Part shown: positions 17,279-25,965 of the stretch, one piece after another
How positions within the stretch are numbered: the first letter of the stretch is position 1
Layout: each line of letters starts with the position of its first letter
Source: Natrinema sp. HArc-T2
GTDB taxonomy: Archaea > Halobacteriota > Halobacteria > Halobacteriales > Natrialbaceae
Assembly (NCBI RefSeq): GCF_041821085.1
Contig: NZ_JBGUAZ010000003.1
Span: 310,001-374,000, forward strand
Length of the DNA stretch: 64,000 bases
Reading direction: 5' to 3'
Notes under the pieces: model-generated
What the model was told of the DNA's origin: nothing
The model's input: the letters and a program-made list of their open reading frames with translations, nothing else
The model's database searches: none
Position numbers and translations under genes: made by a program

Positions 17279-18558
17279 ATGAAGCGCACCAACGAGTTCG
17301 AAGTAGTTCCCCAGTCCGATGCGGACGAGGAGTTGCTTCGACGGCACTTGGACGCTTCAGCCGCTCTCTGGAACGAGATCAATTATCAGCGTCGAACCAA
17401 CTTCGAAGACCCGGACGGCGACGTTTGGGAGATCGACGAGTACCGCGGACAGTACGGCGGGACGCTCGGCGCGTCAACCGTTCAGCAGATCGAACGCAAG
17501 AACCGCGAAGCGTGGCGCTCGTTCTTCGCACTCCAAGAGAAGGGAGAAGCCAACGGCAAGCCCGGCTTCTGGGGCAACCAAGACGAGGGTCGCGAACTGC
17601 GGACGTACATCCGAAACACGTCGTACTCGGTCGAATGGGGCCAACACTCTCGGCTCGAGATTCTTGTCGGCCAAGACCTGAAAGAGGAATACGGTCTTGG
17701 ATACGGCGAGCGTCTCCGGCTCGAAGTTCGGGGCAAACCCAACTGGAAAGAGTACGACAAACAGGGCCGATTGGAACTGTATTACGACGATGTGAGCGAG
17801 ACGTTCAGAGCCTTTCAGCCAGTCACAATCGACAATTCTCGACTGGCACAACCACTGGCGGACGAAACCGCCGCTCTGGACATCGGCGCGAACAATATCG
17901 TCGCCTGTACGGTTTCAACCGGCGAGCAGTACCTGTACGAAGGGCGCGACCTGTTCGAACGGTTCCGCGACACCACGCAACGAATTGCCGATCTTCAGTC
18001 AAAACTCCGCGAAGGGCGGTATCGTTCGACTCAAATTGACTCGCTGTACCGGCGACGGACCCGACGACGCGACCATGCACAGGATTCGCTCGCCGGAATC
18101 TGATCGAACGTCTGTACGACCAAGGCGTCTCCACGGTGTATGTTGGCGATCTTACCGACGTACTTGAGACGCACTGGTCTGTTCGGACGAACGCCAAGTT
18201 GCACAACTTCTGGGCGTTCCGGCGATTCGTCGGACGGCTCGCCGATACCGCCGAGGAGTTCGGCATAACCGTCGAAGTCCGCACGGAAGTGTGGACCTCG
18301 CAGACGTGTCCAAACTGCGGCTCAACCAAGGACACAACGCGGCATCAAGACACGCTCACCTGTCGTTGCGGCTTCGAAGGCCACGCGGACCTCGGCGCAA
18401 GCGAGACGTTCCTGAAACAGCACGAAGACGTAGCACGGCCGATGGCACGGCCCGTGTGCCTCAAGTGGGACAGCCACGACTGGCTGGAGTCACCACGCTC
18501 TCCCCGTCCCAACGAGGAGCACACGAACCCGCAAGTTGCCTCCGTGGACTCGGCGTAG
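17279..18558 (+). pseudogene. tnpB: TnpB (IS1341-type RNA-guided nuclease family), frameshifted
   Basis: The first frame (17279-18103) has the N-terminal OrfB domain and the RuvC-I motif [11 protein letters not shown] (Asp about residue 202). The second frame (18099-18558) continues [19 protein letters not shown], then the zinc finger CPNCGS...CRCGF and [12 protein letters not shown] with the last RuvC Asp. The frames differ by one base: near 18090-18098, LAG-stop replaces an expected leucine-x-arginine-asparagine run, consistent with one lost base. Residue E of the second RuvC motif reads G (VYVGDL), which could be a subfamily trait rather than damage. In active elements the guide RNA comes from the 3' end and right hairpin; this copy is probably inactive as a protein. 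Confidence 0.85.
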
Positions 18559-18581
18559 CCGAGACTCCCAGCGAGAGGAAA

Positions 18582-18601
18582 CCCCGGCGTTCACGCCGGG
18601 G
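18582..18601 (+). repeat. Right-end hairpin of the IS element
   Basis: A perfect inverted repeat, stem 8 bp, loop TTCA, 24 nt after the tnpB stop. It is the expected scaffold end of a TnpB guide RNA and could also terminate transcription. Confidence 0.7.
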
Positions 18602-18607
18602 AGGATG

Positions 18608-20443
18608 TCATGCCGTGGTGGTGACTGCTGTGTCGTTGGTCGGTGTCCTGTTGACCGTCGTGCCGTTGACCGTATACATCGTGAACTCGTCGTTCGAGAT
18701 GACCTTGTTCACGTCCGGTTCGGTGTCGAGTCCCTCGAGTGTGGCACGGTCGTAGTTGAGCTCGTTGTAGATCTCGATCTCTTTGGTCCGGTCCCACTCC
18801 GTGAAGACGAAGTAGTACTTGTCGGCGGGATAGGCCCCAGTGTAGTTGCCCGTCGAGAACACGCTGGCGTTGACGGTTCCAGTGATGGCCGACGCGCCGG
18901 CGTTGCTACTGCCGCCACCGAGTCCGTTGAGAGCGTGGTCGTATCGGTATGGATCGTAGCCCATCCCGGCGTAGGGAACACCCTCTGCGCCGTGATCTAA
19001 CGCGTCCTCGTAGCCGCTCATCATCTCGTCAGTCACGTGTTGGCTGGGGTTGTAGATCAGCGGCGACGTAAACACCGTCAGCAGTCCGAGGACGAGACAG
19101 GCACTGAGTACGAGCGCGGTGACCGCGTTCGCACCCGGTCTCGTAATCACGCTCGAGAGGCCGCCGGCGAACTGTGCGAAGGCGATCCCGGCGAGGATCG
19201 TCAGGAGCACGTAGATAAAGCCCATCTGTCGGAACGCCATCGTCGGCGTCCCGACGAAGTAGACGACAAACATGCCCGACAGCGGGAACAGCGAGAGCGA
19301 GATGTAGTTGACGAAGGATCTGGTCTCGTCGTCGAGGCTCGACCGGCCGAGCCAGACGACCAGAATGAAAAAGCCGACGAAGATGGCGATGACCGCCTTG
19401 TCGAGGAACATTTTCACGAACAGCTCGGTGAGGCTCCCACCGATCTCGGTCAACGACGTTCCACGCTGGTTGACCGTCGAGCCACCGCCGATGTCCTGTG
19501 AGAGGAGCCCGGTGACGAGTGCGGCGACGGCCTGTCGGAACCGCTCGTTGCCGAGCGCCCAGAGGCCAAAGAGGGCACCGAGCGAGATCGTATGGACGTA
19601 GGTCGTCGGATGCTCGAGCATCGGATGGTCATCGAAGCGTCGTCGCGCGAGAAACTGAACGCCGCTGATCGCGCCGACGAGGACGACGACGTTGAACATC
19701 TGCTGGGGGTGGACCAACAGGAGTGCAAGCCCGGTGAAAAAGACGAGGGCGCTGAAGGGGGAGATGTCCAGGGGAAGCTGTTCGACCGTCGAGCGCCGAC
19801 GGAGGTAGACGACGAACGCGAAGACGACTGCCGGGACGAGAAACAGCGCGTTCGAGTTGGTGTGGACGGCCATGTGTGTCGCGATGTTGTTGACTGGCAA
19901 CACCATCCAGGAGATGATCGCAGCGAGGCCAACTGCCAACCCGCTGCCGGCCATCCCGCGGACGGCAAGGGGGACGAAGATGACGAACGGGACGAACAGG
20001 ACGACCATGCCGATCAAGAGGCTTCGCTCGATCGAGATGCCACCGACGAAGTGAAACACCGTCGCGAGTGCGTGCAATCCGGGATAGAAGAATTGGTGAG
20101 GTGCGCTAACGCCAGTAACGATGTCTCGCGTCAAGCCCAGATGCGTGAGCGCATCGCCCATTCCGGAAAACCGATAGTTCCGAACCAATGGCAGGCTCAC
20201 GAGAGCTGTCACCGTCAGTGCACCGAGGCCGATCCCGACGCCCTGGCGGCGACCACGACAGAACAGCGCCGTCCCGACCGCGATCGCGAGTGCGAGCGCG
20301 AACCCTGCCCAGGTGATCACCGGGGTCCCCACATAGATGGATGGTTCGTAGGCGGTTGCAGGGTTCGCTCTTGCCACGAGAAGGCCGATCGCAACCGAGA
20401 GAAAGCCGATCGCGACCGTCATGTCGATCGTCGACCGTCTCAT
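18608..20443 (-). CDS. Multispanning GT-C-like membrane protein 1
   Basis: A 611-residue membrane protein with about 11-13 hydrophobic helices and a soluble C-terminal 150 residues. Residues about 90-125 hold GMGDALTHLGLTRDIVTG followed by FYPGLHALATVFH; an acidic residue in the first outside loop and this GDxLTHLG block are shared with the paralogue at 35027 (GQNDSLTHLG, FYPAMHTL). Both also share SQHVT(D/E)EMxGYE near 470-480. The layout is like a lipid-dependent GT-C glycosyltransferase or polymerase, but no family was proved. It is preceded by a 14-residue ORF overlapping its start. The IS element abuts its 3' end without disrupting it. Confidence 0.75.
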   Translation of the reverse strand: MRRSTIDMTVAIGFLSVAIGLLVARANPATAYEPSIYVGTPVITWAGFALALAIAVGTALFCRGRRQGVGIGLGALTVTALVSLPLVRNYRFSGMGDALTHLGLTRDIVTGVSAPHQFFYPGLHALATVFHFVGGISIERSLLIGMVVLFVPFVIFVPLAVRGMAGSGLAVGLAAIISWMVLPVNNIATHMAVHTNSNALFLVPAVVFAFVVYLRRRSTVEQLPLDISPFSALVFFTGLALLLVHPQQMFNVVVLVGAISGVQFLARRRFDDHPMLEHPTTYVHTISLGALFGLWALGNERFRQAVAALVTGLLSQDIGGGSTVNQRGTSLTEIGGSLTELFVKMFLDKAVIAIFVGFFILVVWLGRSSLDDETRSFVNYISLSLFPLSGMFVVYFVGTPTMAFRQMGFIYVLLTILAGIAFAQFAGGLSSVITRPGANAVTALVLSACLVLGLLTVFTSPLIYNPSQHVTDEMMSGYEDALDHGAEGVPYAGMGYDPYRYDHALNGLGGGSSNAGASAITGTVNASVFSTGNYTGAYPADKYYFVFTEWDRTKEIEIYNELNYDRATLEGLDTEPDVNKVISNDEFTMYTVNGTTVNRTPTNDTAVTTTA

Positions 20444-20484
20444 ACGCCGTCACCGAGCGCGGCTGGATCAGTCTCGAGACGCAT
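20440..20484 (-). CDS. Possible 14-residue leader ORF coupled to the GT-C-like gene
   Basis: It reads M-R-L-E-T-D-P-A-A-L-G-D-G-V and its TGA overlaps the ATG of the GT-C-like gene as ATGA. Its ATG is 36 nt from the promoter block at 20513-20526, near the expected start of a leaderless transcript. Confidence 0.3.
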   Translation of the reverse strand: MRLETDPAALGDGV

Positions 20485-20512
20485 GTATTGGCCGACTCGT
20501 CGGCGCTGGTGT

Positions 20513-20526
20513 GGATTGTTATAGGG
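20513..20526 (-). promoter_or_regulatory. ATAACAAAGC-type promoter block before GT-C-like protein 1
   Basis: The minus strand reads CCCTATAACAATCC. It is about 77 nt upstream of the main ATG but correctly placed for the leader ORF. The 360-nt gap 20444-20804 between divergent genes holds nothing else recognised. Confidence 0.45.
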
Positions 20527-20804
20527 TTCATACCCACGAACGCAGCCGACGGCGACGCTCGCGTGACTGCCGTGTAAGCCACGCCGTACCGGAGTTCTGT
20601 TGGCTTGGGCCGTTCAAGATCACGCTCGTCGCACGCCGGGTCGAGCGAGCGTCTGGGTGGTCGCTCGAGTCGAGATAGGCTGTCCCTGTCGATGGCGGGC
20701 GATCGGCTACGGATCGACTTCTCGGCAAGCGGTCGTTCAACGGTTCTGGTGGTTTTTGTAGCCGGTCGTGGTCCTGTCGGGACGACTCGAACGCGCACTT
20801 CCCT

Positions 20805-22112
20805 ATGTCATCGATCATCATCGACGAGCTATCAGCCCACGACGACCGCCTCGAGTGTTCGGTCCGCACCTCGACCGACCTCGAGCGGTTTTTCACCGAC
20901 GAACCGTTTCGCACCAGCTACGACGTGCCGATCGGGGACGTCCCTGACGGCGTGCTCGCTATCCCGGTGCTCGCACAGGTCTGTCCGGTCGCGTGGGCCA
21001 ACGGGGCCGACGTCTACGTCGACGAGGTCGACGCAACGTTCGCCCGCGCACTCGAGGACGTGCAAGCGTCGCTCTGTGAGATGTACGACTTCCTCGAGGG
21101 CGGGACGCTCTATGCGCGGCGAACGATCGAGCCAGACCCCGAACCGGGCGACGAGAGCGGCCTGTTGTTTACCGGCGGCGTCGACTCGACGTGTTCGTAC
21201 GTCCGCCATCGTGAGGAGTCGCCGACGCTGATCAGCATCAGGGGGTGGACGATCACGCCGGACGCAGCCGACGACAAAAAGTGGGGCGCCCTCCGCGAGC
21301 GCGTCTCGCGGTTCGCCGCCGACCACGATTGTGAGACCGCCTTTGTCGAGTCGAACATGCTCTCATTTCTCGACCATCCCATGCTGTTGGCCCACTACAA
21401 ACGCTACGTCGATGGGGGCTGGTACAGCTCCGTCGGGCACGGGCTGGGACTGTTGGGCCTCTGTGCACCGATGGCCTATGCGCGCGGGATGACCGACCTC
21501 TACGTCGCCGCGACTCACTGGGAGGGCATCGACCTCGAGTGGGGCTCGCGTCCTGACATCGACGAACACGTCCGCTGGACCGGCACGGTCTGTCACCACG
21601 ACGCCTACGAACTCACCCGCCAGGAACGCCTCGACGTCATCGCCGACTACGTCCGCAGCGAGGACCCGGATCTCCAGTTGCAGACCTGTAACAACCGAAT
21701 GGACGGCAACTGCGGCGAATGCGAGAAGTGTTATCGCACCGCCGTTGGGCTCCGTCTCTCCGGGCTCGAGCCGACGGCCCACGGCTATTCGTTCTCGGAT
21801 GCGGAGTACCACGATCTCCGGCGGGCCCTCGAGCGCGGCGACTGGGTGCTCGGTCAGGACGAACGCCACATGTGGGCCGACATTCGCGAGCGCGCACGCG
21901 AAACAGAACCTATGTCACCGACCGAACGGACCTTCTTCGAGTGGCTCGAGACCGTCGATTTAGACGAGCTGGTCTCGTCGTCCGAACCGCCGTTGACACA
22001 TCGACTCTTCTGGATCGGTGCGAGAAACACCCCGAACAGCGTCTACAGTACGATGTATCCGGCGTGGCGGACGGCAAAAGCCGGCCTACAGATCGTTCGA
22101 TCCGATCGATAG
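20805..22112 (+). CDS. PP-loop ATP-pyrophosphatase-like enzyme with C-terminal cysteine cluster
   Basis: A 435-residue protein of the adenine nucleotide alpha-hydrolase superfamily. The ATP-binding loop FTGGVDSTCSY is at about residues 120-130. A metal-binding-like cluster CNNRMDGNCGECEKCYRT lies near 288-305; QueC-type enzymes have a similar CxxCxxC arrangement. The N-terminal 100 residues and the C-terminal 100 residues are not recognised. In a glycan locus it may activate a carboxylate on a sugar or amino-acid substituent, but the substrate is unknown. It lies between a GT-C-like gene and a phosphodiesterase, divergent from the first and convergent with the second (17-nt gap). Confidence 0.75.
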   Translation: MSSIIIDELSAHDDRLECSVRTSTDLERFFTDEPFRTSYDVPIGDVPDGVLAIPVLAQVCPVAWANGADVYVDEVDATFARALEDVQASLCEMYDFLEGGTLYARRTIEPDPEPGDESGLLFTGGVDSTCSYVRHREESPTLISIRGWTITPDAADDKKWGALRERVSRFAADHDCETAFVESNMLSFLDHPMLLAHYKRYVDGGWYSSVGHGLGLLGLCAPMAYARGMTDLYVAATHWEGIDLEWGSRPDIDEHVRWTGTVCHHDAYELTRQERLDVIADYVRSEDPDLQLQTCNNRMDGNCGECEKCYRTAVGLRLSGLEPTAHGYSFSDAEYHDLRRALERGDWVLGQDERHMWADIRERARETEPMSPTERTFFEWLETVDLDELVSSSEPPLTHRLFWIGARNTPNSVYSTMYPAWRTAKAGLQIVRSDR

Positions 22113-22129
22113 GCACCTCACTTCGACTG

Positions 22130-23746
22130 TCACTCGAGATAGCCGAGATCAGCGAGTCGTTTTTCGACGCCCTCGTCTGCCGTCTCGACCGAGCGCGCCT
22201 CCTCTAGCCGTGGATACTGGCGCGTTCTGGTCGACGCGACACACGGCAAGGGATCGCCGTCCATCCGTTCGTCGAACGGAATCCCGAGCGTCGAGAGGAC
22301 AGTTGGCGCGATATCGAATAGCTGGGCATCCCCAACGCCGGCGGCGTGATCGATATCGTCGCCGTACGCTGCGACCGTTCCCTCGAGCTTGTGGTTCCAG
22401 GGCTCGCTCGGCGGGCCGAACTGTTCGTCTCGCAACGTCGCCGAGATGAAGTGCTGGAAGTCCGCCGGGACGGTGACGATGTCGACGGCATGATCGCTCT
22501 CGGGGCCGTGGAAGTACTCTTCTCGAGGCCGAACTGCCTCGAAGACGGCATCGCCGTCGGGCGTCGTGACCCCTCGTAAGGCGTCGATGATGTCGGCTCT
22601 CACTGTCTCGTATTCCGCCGGCGGGACGACGCCGTCTGGTTCTCGGCCCTCGAGATTGATCCGAACTCCGAGTTCGATCCGCGAGCGAACGTAGGCACTC
22701 GATGCGCGGAAATCGACCTGCGTTGCCCCTGCGCTGACGACCCCGGCCGGGGCGTACGCCGCAACGCGGTCATCGAGGCCGAGGCGCTCGAGGATGGCAC
22801 CGAGCCGCTGGCTCGTCAGCCCGACCCTCGCGGCGGCAGCCATCGCCCGTTCGGCGATCCCGGGCTCGTATTCCGTGGCGTCCTCCCCTGCTTTGAGATT
22901 ATCGTCACGAACAGTCGCCCACGTTGGCATTCCTTTTCCGCCGCGTTCGGTCTCGACGAACCCTGCCTCGCGGAGGTACTCGTTGACCCGGAGCTCGTGG
23001 CCGTCGTACGGTCCCATCCCGTGATCGCTGGCGACGATTACGTTCGCCGGCTCGTGGGTCTCGAGGATCTCGGTGAGCTGTCGATCGACCTCACGGTAGA
23101 TGGCGCGGATCGCCGCGTCGTCGTCGGGTCGCTTGTGGAAGATCGAATCGGTCGCCTGGAACTCGACGAACCCGAATTCGGGATCGAACTGGTCGGCGAG
23201 ATACCGAAACGCTTCGCCTCGCATGCGCACGCAATCACTATATCTAGTACTGAGATCGGCAGTATCGTCGTCGTCAGGATAGACCCGATACTCCCCGATC
23301 GCATCTCGAACGTCCTCGAGCACGCCGTCAGGATGACAGTCCGGATCCTCCGGCGCGGTGTAGCCCGGTATCAGTGCGCCGTCGAACGCCCGTGGCGGAT
23401 ACGTGACTGGGACGTTGACGACCACGCTCGTCACACCGTGACGATCGAGCAGTTCCCAGAGGGTTCGCTCGCGAACGTCGGTCGCGTTGACGACGTCCCA
23501 GTCGTAGCCATCGAACGAGAGAAAGCCGTAGACGCCGTGTTTGCCGGGGTTCATCCCCGTATACAGCGATGGCCACGCCGAGGCTGTCCAGGGCGGAATC
23601 TGCGACTCGAGCGGGCCGCTCGTTCCGTTTCGATAGATCGACTTGAGGGTGGGTACCTCGTTGTCTTCGAACAGCGGTGCCAGTACCCGATCACAGGCAG
23701 CATCGATGCCGACGAGGAGGGTTTGGAGGGAAGATCCGTCGTCCAT
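22130..23746 (-). CDS. Type I phosphodiesterase / alkaline phosphatase family protein 2
   Basis: A 538-residue hydrolase. Motifs: LLVGIDAACDRVLAPLF at the start (metal Asp), PPWTASAWPSLYTG (Thr nucleophile region, about 50-63), ASDHGMGPYDGHELRVNEYLREAG (about 240-262), and a C-terminal ADLGYLE tail shared in form with the other phosphatase-fold proteins here. It is closely similar to the partial protein at 1-793. Starts at ATG 23746 rather than GTG 23761: a promoter block (TCATAACGAAGG) lies 32 nt upstream. No signal peptide is seen, so it may act in the cytoplasm or as a membrane-associated enzyme. Palindromic copy C lies upstream beyond the promoter but belongs to the 3' side of the next gene. 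Confidence 0.85.
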   Translation of the reverse strand: MDDGSSLQTLLVGIDAACDRVLAPLFEDNEVPTLKSIYRNGTSGPLESQIPPWTASAWPSLYTGMNPGKHGVYGFLSFDGYDWDVVNATDVRERTLWELLDRHGVTSVVVNVPVTYPPRAFDGALIPGYTAPEDPDCHPDGVLEDVRDAIGEYRVYPDDDDTADLSTRYSDCVRMRGEAFRYLADQFDPEFGFVEFQATDSIFHKRPDDDAAIRAIYREVDRQLTEILETHEPANVIVASDHGMGPYDGHELRVNEYLREAGFVETERGGKGMPTWATVRDDNLKAGEDATEYEPGIAERAMAAAARVGLTSQRLGAILERLGLDDRVAAYAPAGVVSAGATQVDFRASSAYVRSRIELGVRINLEGREPDGVVPPAEYETVRADIIDALRGVTTPDGDAVFEAVRPREEYFHGPESDHAVDIVTVPADFQHFISATLRDEQFGPPSEPWNHKLEGTVAAYGDDIDHAAGVGDAQLFDIAPTVLSTLGIPFDERMDGDPLPCVASTRTRQYPRLEEARSVETADEGVEKRLADLGYLE

Positions 23747-23768
23747 CGTCGACTTATCCACCCCGATA

Positions 23769-23782
23769 CCCCTTCGTTATGA
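23769..23782 (-). promoter_or_regulatory. ATAACAAAGC-type promoter block before phosphodiesterase 2
   Basis: The minus strand reads TCATAACGAAGGGG, centred 32 nt before the ATG at 23746. Confidence 0.5.
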
Positions 23783-23910
23783 GCCCGATTATCCCTAAGA
23801 AAAGACTGTGTTCGGATCCGAACTCGAGCGGCGGCCACGGTCAGGTGCTGCTGTGTCCTTGTCACCCGAAGTAACGACCATGTCAGCGGTCTCGTGGTTG
23901 TGCTGTTCGA

Positions 23911-23991
23911 CGGTCTCATACGGTCCCCTGTCAGTCAGCTCCGCTGCACCCGCGATCGTCCTGCGGGTGCACCGGGACATCGGGACAGCAG
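23911..23991 (-). repeat. Palindromic 3' element, copy C
   Basis: The clearest stem of the five: TGCACCCGC (23945-23953) pairs with GCGGGTGCA (23963-23971) around loop GATCGTCCT (23954-23962). It begins with CGGTCTCATACGG and ends ACATCGGGACAGCA. It lies 6 nt after the stop of the FemAB-like gene at 23998. Confidence 0.8.
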
Positions 23992-23997
23992 ACCGCA

Positions 23998-25008
23998 TCA
24001 CTTCACGCTGTCGTACAGCGACGCGATCGTTTGCATCCCCCACGTGCCGGTCTCGAGGCTGTAATACGTCCGCAGCCCGGGGTTGAACTTCGCCTTATAC
24101 CGGTTGATCCGGCGCGTATCAGCACCGACGAGGTCGTACGTCTCGAGTCCGCGCTCGAGTCCGTCTTGCATGATCGCCCAGTCGAGCAGGTCGTTGGTCG
24201 GTACGTCGACGTCGGCGTCGGTCCGGACGCCACCCATCCACCGGCCCGTGGTGTCACCGTACTCGAGAGCCAAGATGCCGCCGATGAACTCGCCGTCGAC
24301 GCGGAGTGTGTACGGTCGGACGTAGCCGTTGGGCGAGTGCTCGGCGAGGTCGAGGACGAACTCGACCGGCACACCAAAGCTGATTCCTTGCGACTCGTAC
24401 CGGTTTTTAACTTGTTCGTGGATCAGGCGGCGTTCCTCGGGGCCGCCGACCGTAATCTCGTAGGCGTCGTCGTCGGTGTTTCGGATGTTACTCCGCGCAT
24501 CGCTGCTAAAGCTCATCAGCAGGTCGTCTTCGTCTCTCGTGAGGTCGACTATGTACGTGTACTCCGGCGTCACGTCGTACTCTTGCCACTTGAACGGACG
24601 TGCGTCCTCGAAGGCCGTCGCGGTGCGAACGTGGCTGTACTTCGGATTCAGCTCGGTCTCGATCCACTCGAAGCAGCCATCCATGAACCGCTGTCGTCGC
24701 CGTTCGCGCTTTCGCTGCTTCAGTTTCCCCATGTTCAGAAACGCCGGTCCGAGATACGGCACGCGGAGATGTGGCGGCGGCGAGAACGCCGTCGTCACGA
24801 ACTGTTTTCTGATCTCGAAGACGGGAAAGAGTCCGACCGGTTCCTGTCCCTTGAACCCGATCAGCGGGTGCACCGTCGCGCCGGCATGGTCGGCCTGGAC
24901 CCGTAGCGCCTCGAGTTCGTGACAGAGCGTTCCATGTGGGGATCGCTCGACGTATCCGTTCCACCGGTCTAAATCGTCGTCCGTCGCGACCCGGATGTCG
25001 ATGCTCAT
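23998..25008 (-). CDS. FemAB/GNAT-fold acyl- or aminoacyltransferase-like protein 1
   Basis: A 336-residue protein with the double-GNAT layout of FemAB-related enzymes. It has HELEALRVQ near residue 25, FSPPPHLRVPYLGPAFLN, EYTYIVDLTRDEDDLLMSFSSDARSNIRN (about 140-170), and a C-terminal TYDLVGADTRRINRYKAKFNPGLRTYYS. The paralogue at 40980 shares the same blocks (FTYIIDL, YKAKFNSDLRQYY). Bacterial relatives add amino acids or acyl groups to cell-wall precursors; a comparable modification of a surface glycan is inferred. The start at 25008 (MSIDIRV) is chosen, with a 20-residue ORF overlapping it upstream. Confidence 0.75.
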   Translation of the reverse strand: MSIDIRVATDDDLDRWNGYVERSPHGTLCHELEALRVQADHAGATVHPLIGFKGQEPVGLFPVFEIRKQFVTTAFSPPPHLRVPYLGPAFLNMGKLKQRKRERRRQRFMDGCFEWIETELNPKYSHVRTATAFEDARPFKWQEYDVTPEYTYIVDLTRDEDDLLMSFSSDARSNIRNTDDDAYEITVGGPEERRLIHEQVKNRYESQGISFGVPVEFVLDLAEHSPNGYVRPYTLRVDGEFIGGILALEYGDTTGRWMGGVRTDADVDVPTNDLLDWAIMQDGLERGLETYDLVGADTRRINRYKAKFNPGLRTYYSLETGTWGMQTIASLYDSVK

Positions 25009-25067
25009 CGGCGTGATCCCTCGCCCTCGGTTGGCTGACGTGGGTGTCCGGTCACAGCGCAGTCCAT
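25005..25067 (-). CDS. Possible 20-residue leader ORF coupled to FemAB-like gene 1
   Basis: An ATG at 25067 opens a 20-codon frame whose TGA overlaps the ATG of the FemAB-like gene as ATGA. Its ATG is about 31 nt from the promoter block at 25088-25101, so on a leaderless transcript it would be read first. Confidence 0.35.
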   Translation of the reverse strand: MDCAVTGHPRQPTEGEGSRR

Positions 25068-25087
25068 AGGCATCGACTCGCCATAGA

Positions 25088-25101
25088 GGCACTTTGTAAG
25101 C
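25088..25101 (-). promoter_or_regulatory. TTACAAAG-type promoter block before FemAB-like gene 1
   Basis: The minus strand reads GCTTACAAAGTGCC, 31 nt before the leader ORF and 90 nt before the main ATG. Confidence 0.4.
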
Positions 25102-25262
25102 AACTTGTTTCCACTCTCGTCAGTATTCGATTCTGACCGGTCTGCTCGCTCGTGGGTGCCACGATCGCTGTTGCCGGAGTTACGCTGCTCTTACTCGTGG
25201 AGACTCGAAGGGCAGCCAGCACAGCACTTTTTTGTCGGATCCGGTGCGGTACACCACAGCAC

Positions 25263-25847
25263 TCAACTGAGCCGGTCGTACACCAGCCGATTCCAGCGAA
25301 CGACGAGTCGATAGCCCGGCCAGCCGTCGACGATCCAGAGTACGAGTGCAGCGAGGCCGAGACAGAGTTGGAGAATCAGATACGGCGTCGGCTCGAGTGC
25401 GAGCACCTCCTCGAGGTACGGGACGAGGTTGTGACGAACCCCCTCGAGCAGGCCACCATGGCTGCGCCCCTCGATGACGACAATCGGCCAGAGGAGGTGG
25501 GAGATCGCCCACTCGCCGCTCGAGAGGTAAATCGGGATCACGTCACCAACGAGATGAAGGAGATACCCGATGCCGAACGCGAGTCCGAGTTTGGCCTGTC
25601 CGTATCGTCGAGCGACCAACCCCACGACGATCGCGAGTGGGATGACAATGAATATCGAATGGGCGAGCGCGTAGCCGGAGTGAAACACATCGAACTGCCA
25701 GGACAGCGTTTTGTCGATCACGTCGGGAACGATGGATGCGAACAGGACGACTGCCGTTTCGTACTCGCCGGGTGCGGTCCGATAGTACGTACGACAGAAC
25801 AGCGAATAGATGACGTACGCAAAAATCGCATGCTCCCACGGCCACAT
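25263..25847 (-). CDS. DUF457-like membrane-bound metal-dependent hydrolase
   Basis: A 194-residue protein starting MWPWEHAIFAYVIYS. It has four or more hydrophobic helices and conserved polar blocks: WEHAI, VPDVIDKTL, HSIFIVIPL, HLVGDVIPIYL, which fit the YdjM/DUF457 family's His/Asp metal sites. The upstream ATG at 25919 adds a low-complexity stretch and is less likely. It may hydrolyse a lipid-linked phosphate or similar in the membrane; no direct substrate evidence. It is divergent from the DUF1616 gene. Confidence 0.75.
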   Translation of the reverse strand: MWPWEHAIFAYVIYSLFCRTYYRTAPGEYETAVVLFASIVPDVIDKTLSWQFDVFHSGYALAHSIFIVIPLAIVVGLVARRYGQAKLGLAFGIGYLLHLVGDVIPIYLSSGEWAISHLLWPIVVIEGRSHGGLLEGVRHNLVPYLEEVLALEPTPYLILQLCLGLAALVLWIVDGWPGYRLVVRWNRLVYDRLS

Positions 25848-25965
25848 GCATCTGCACACGCCGCTGCTGCTATTGGTAATGGAGATGATACGCGACCGTT
25901 CGGACTCGTTATCTAACAAGTAACAATGGCTAGGGGTAGCGAGCGACCGATAACTACCAAGTACA

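Larger units (their letters stand above)
17018..18601 (+). mobile_element. IS200/IS605-type (IS1341-like) element with broken TnpB; ends approximate
   Basis: The element has tnpB but no recognisable tnpA. Each end carries a hairpin with the same TTCA loop: left CCTGCCG-TTCA-CGGCGGG (17029-17046, one G-T pair) and right CCCCGGCG-TTCA-CGCCGGGG (18582-18601, perfect 8-bp stem). Both hairpins are preceded by CAGCGAGAG. Same-orientation subterminal hairpins are what IS605-family ends show. The right end touches the 3' end of the GT-C-like gene at 18608. Exact boundaries and the target motif cannot be fixed without an empty-site comparison. Confidence 0.7.
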
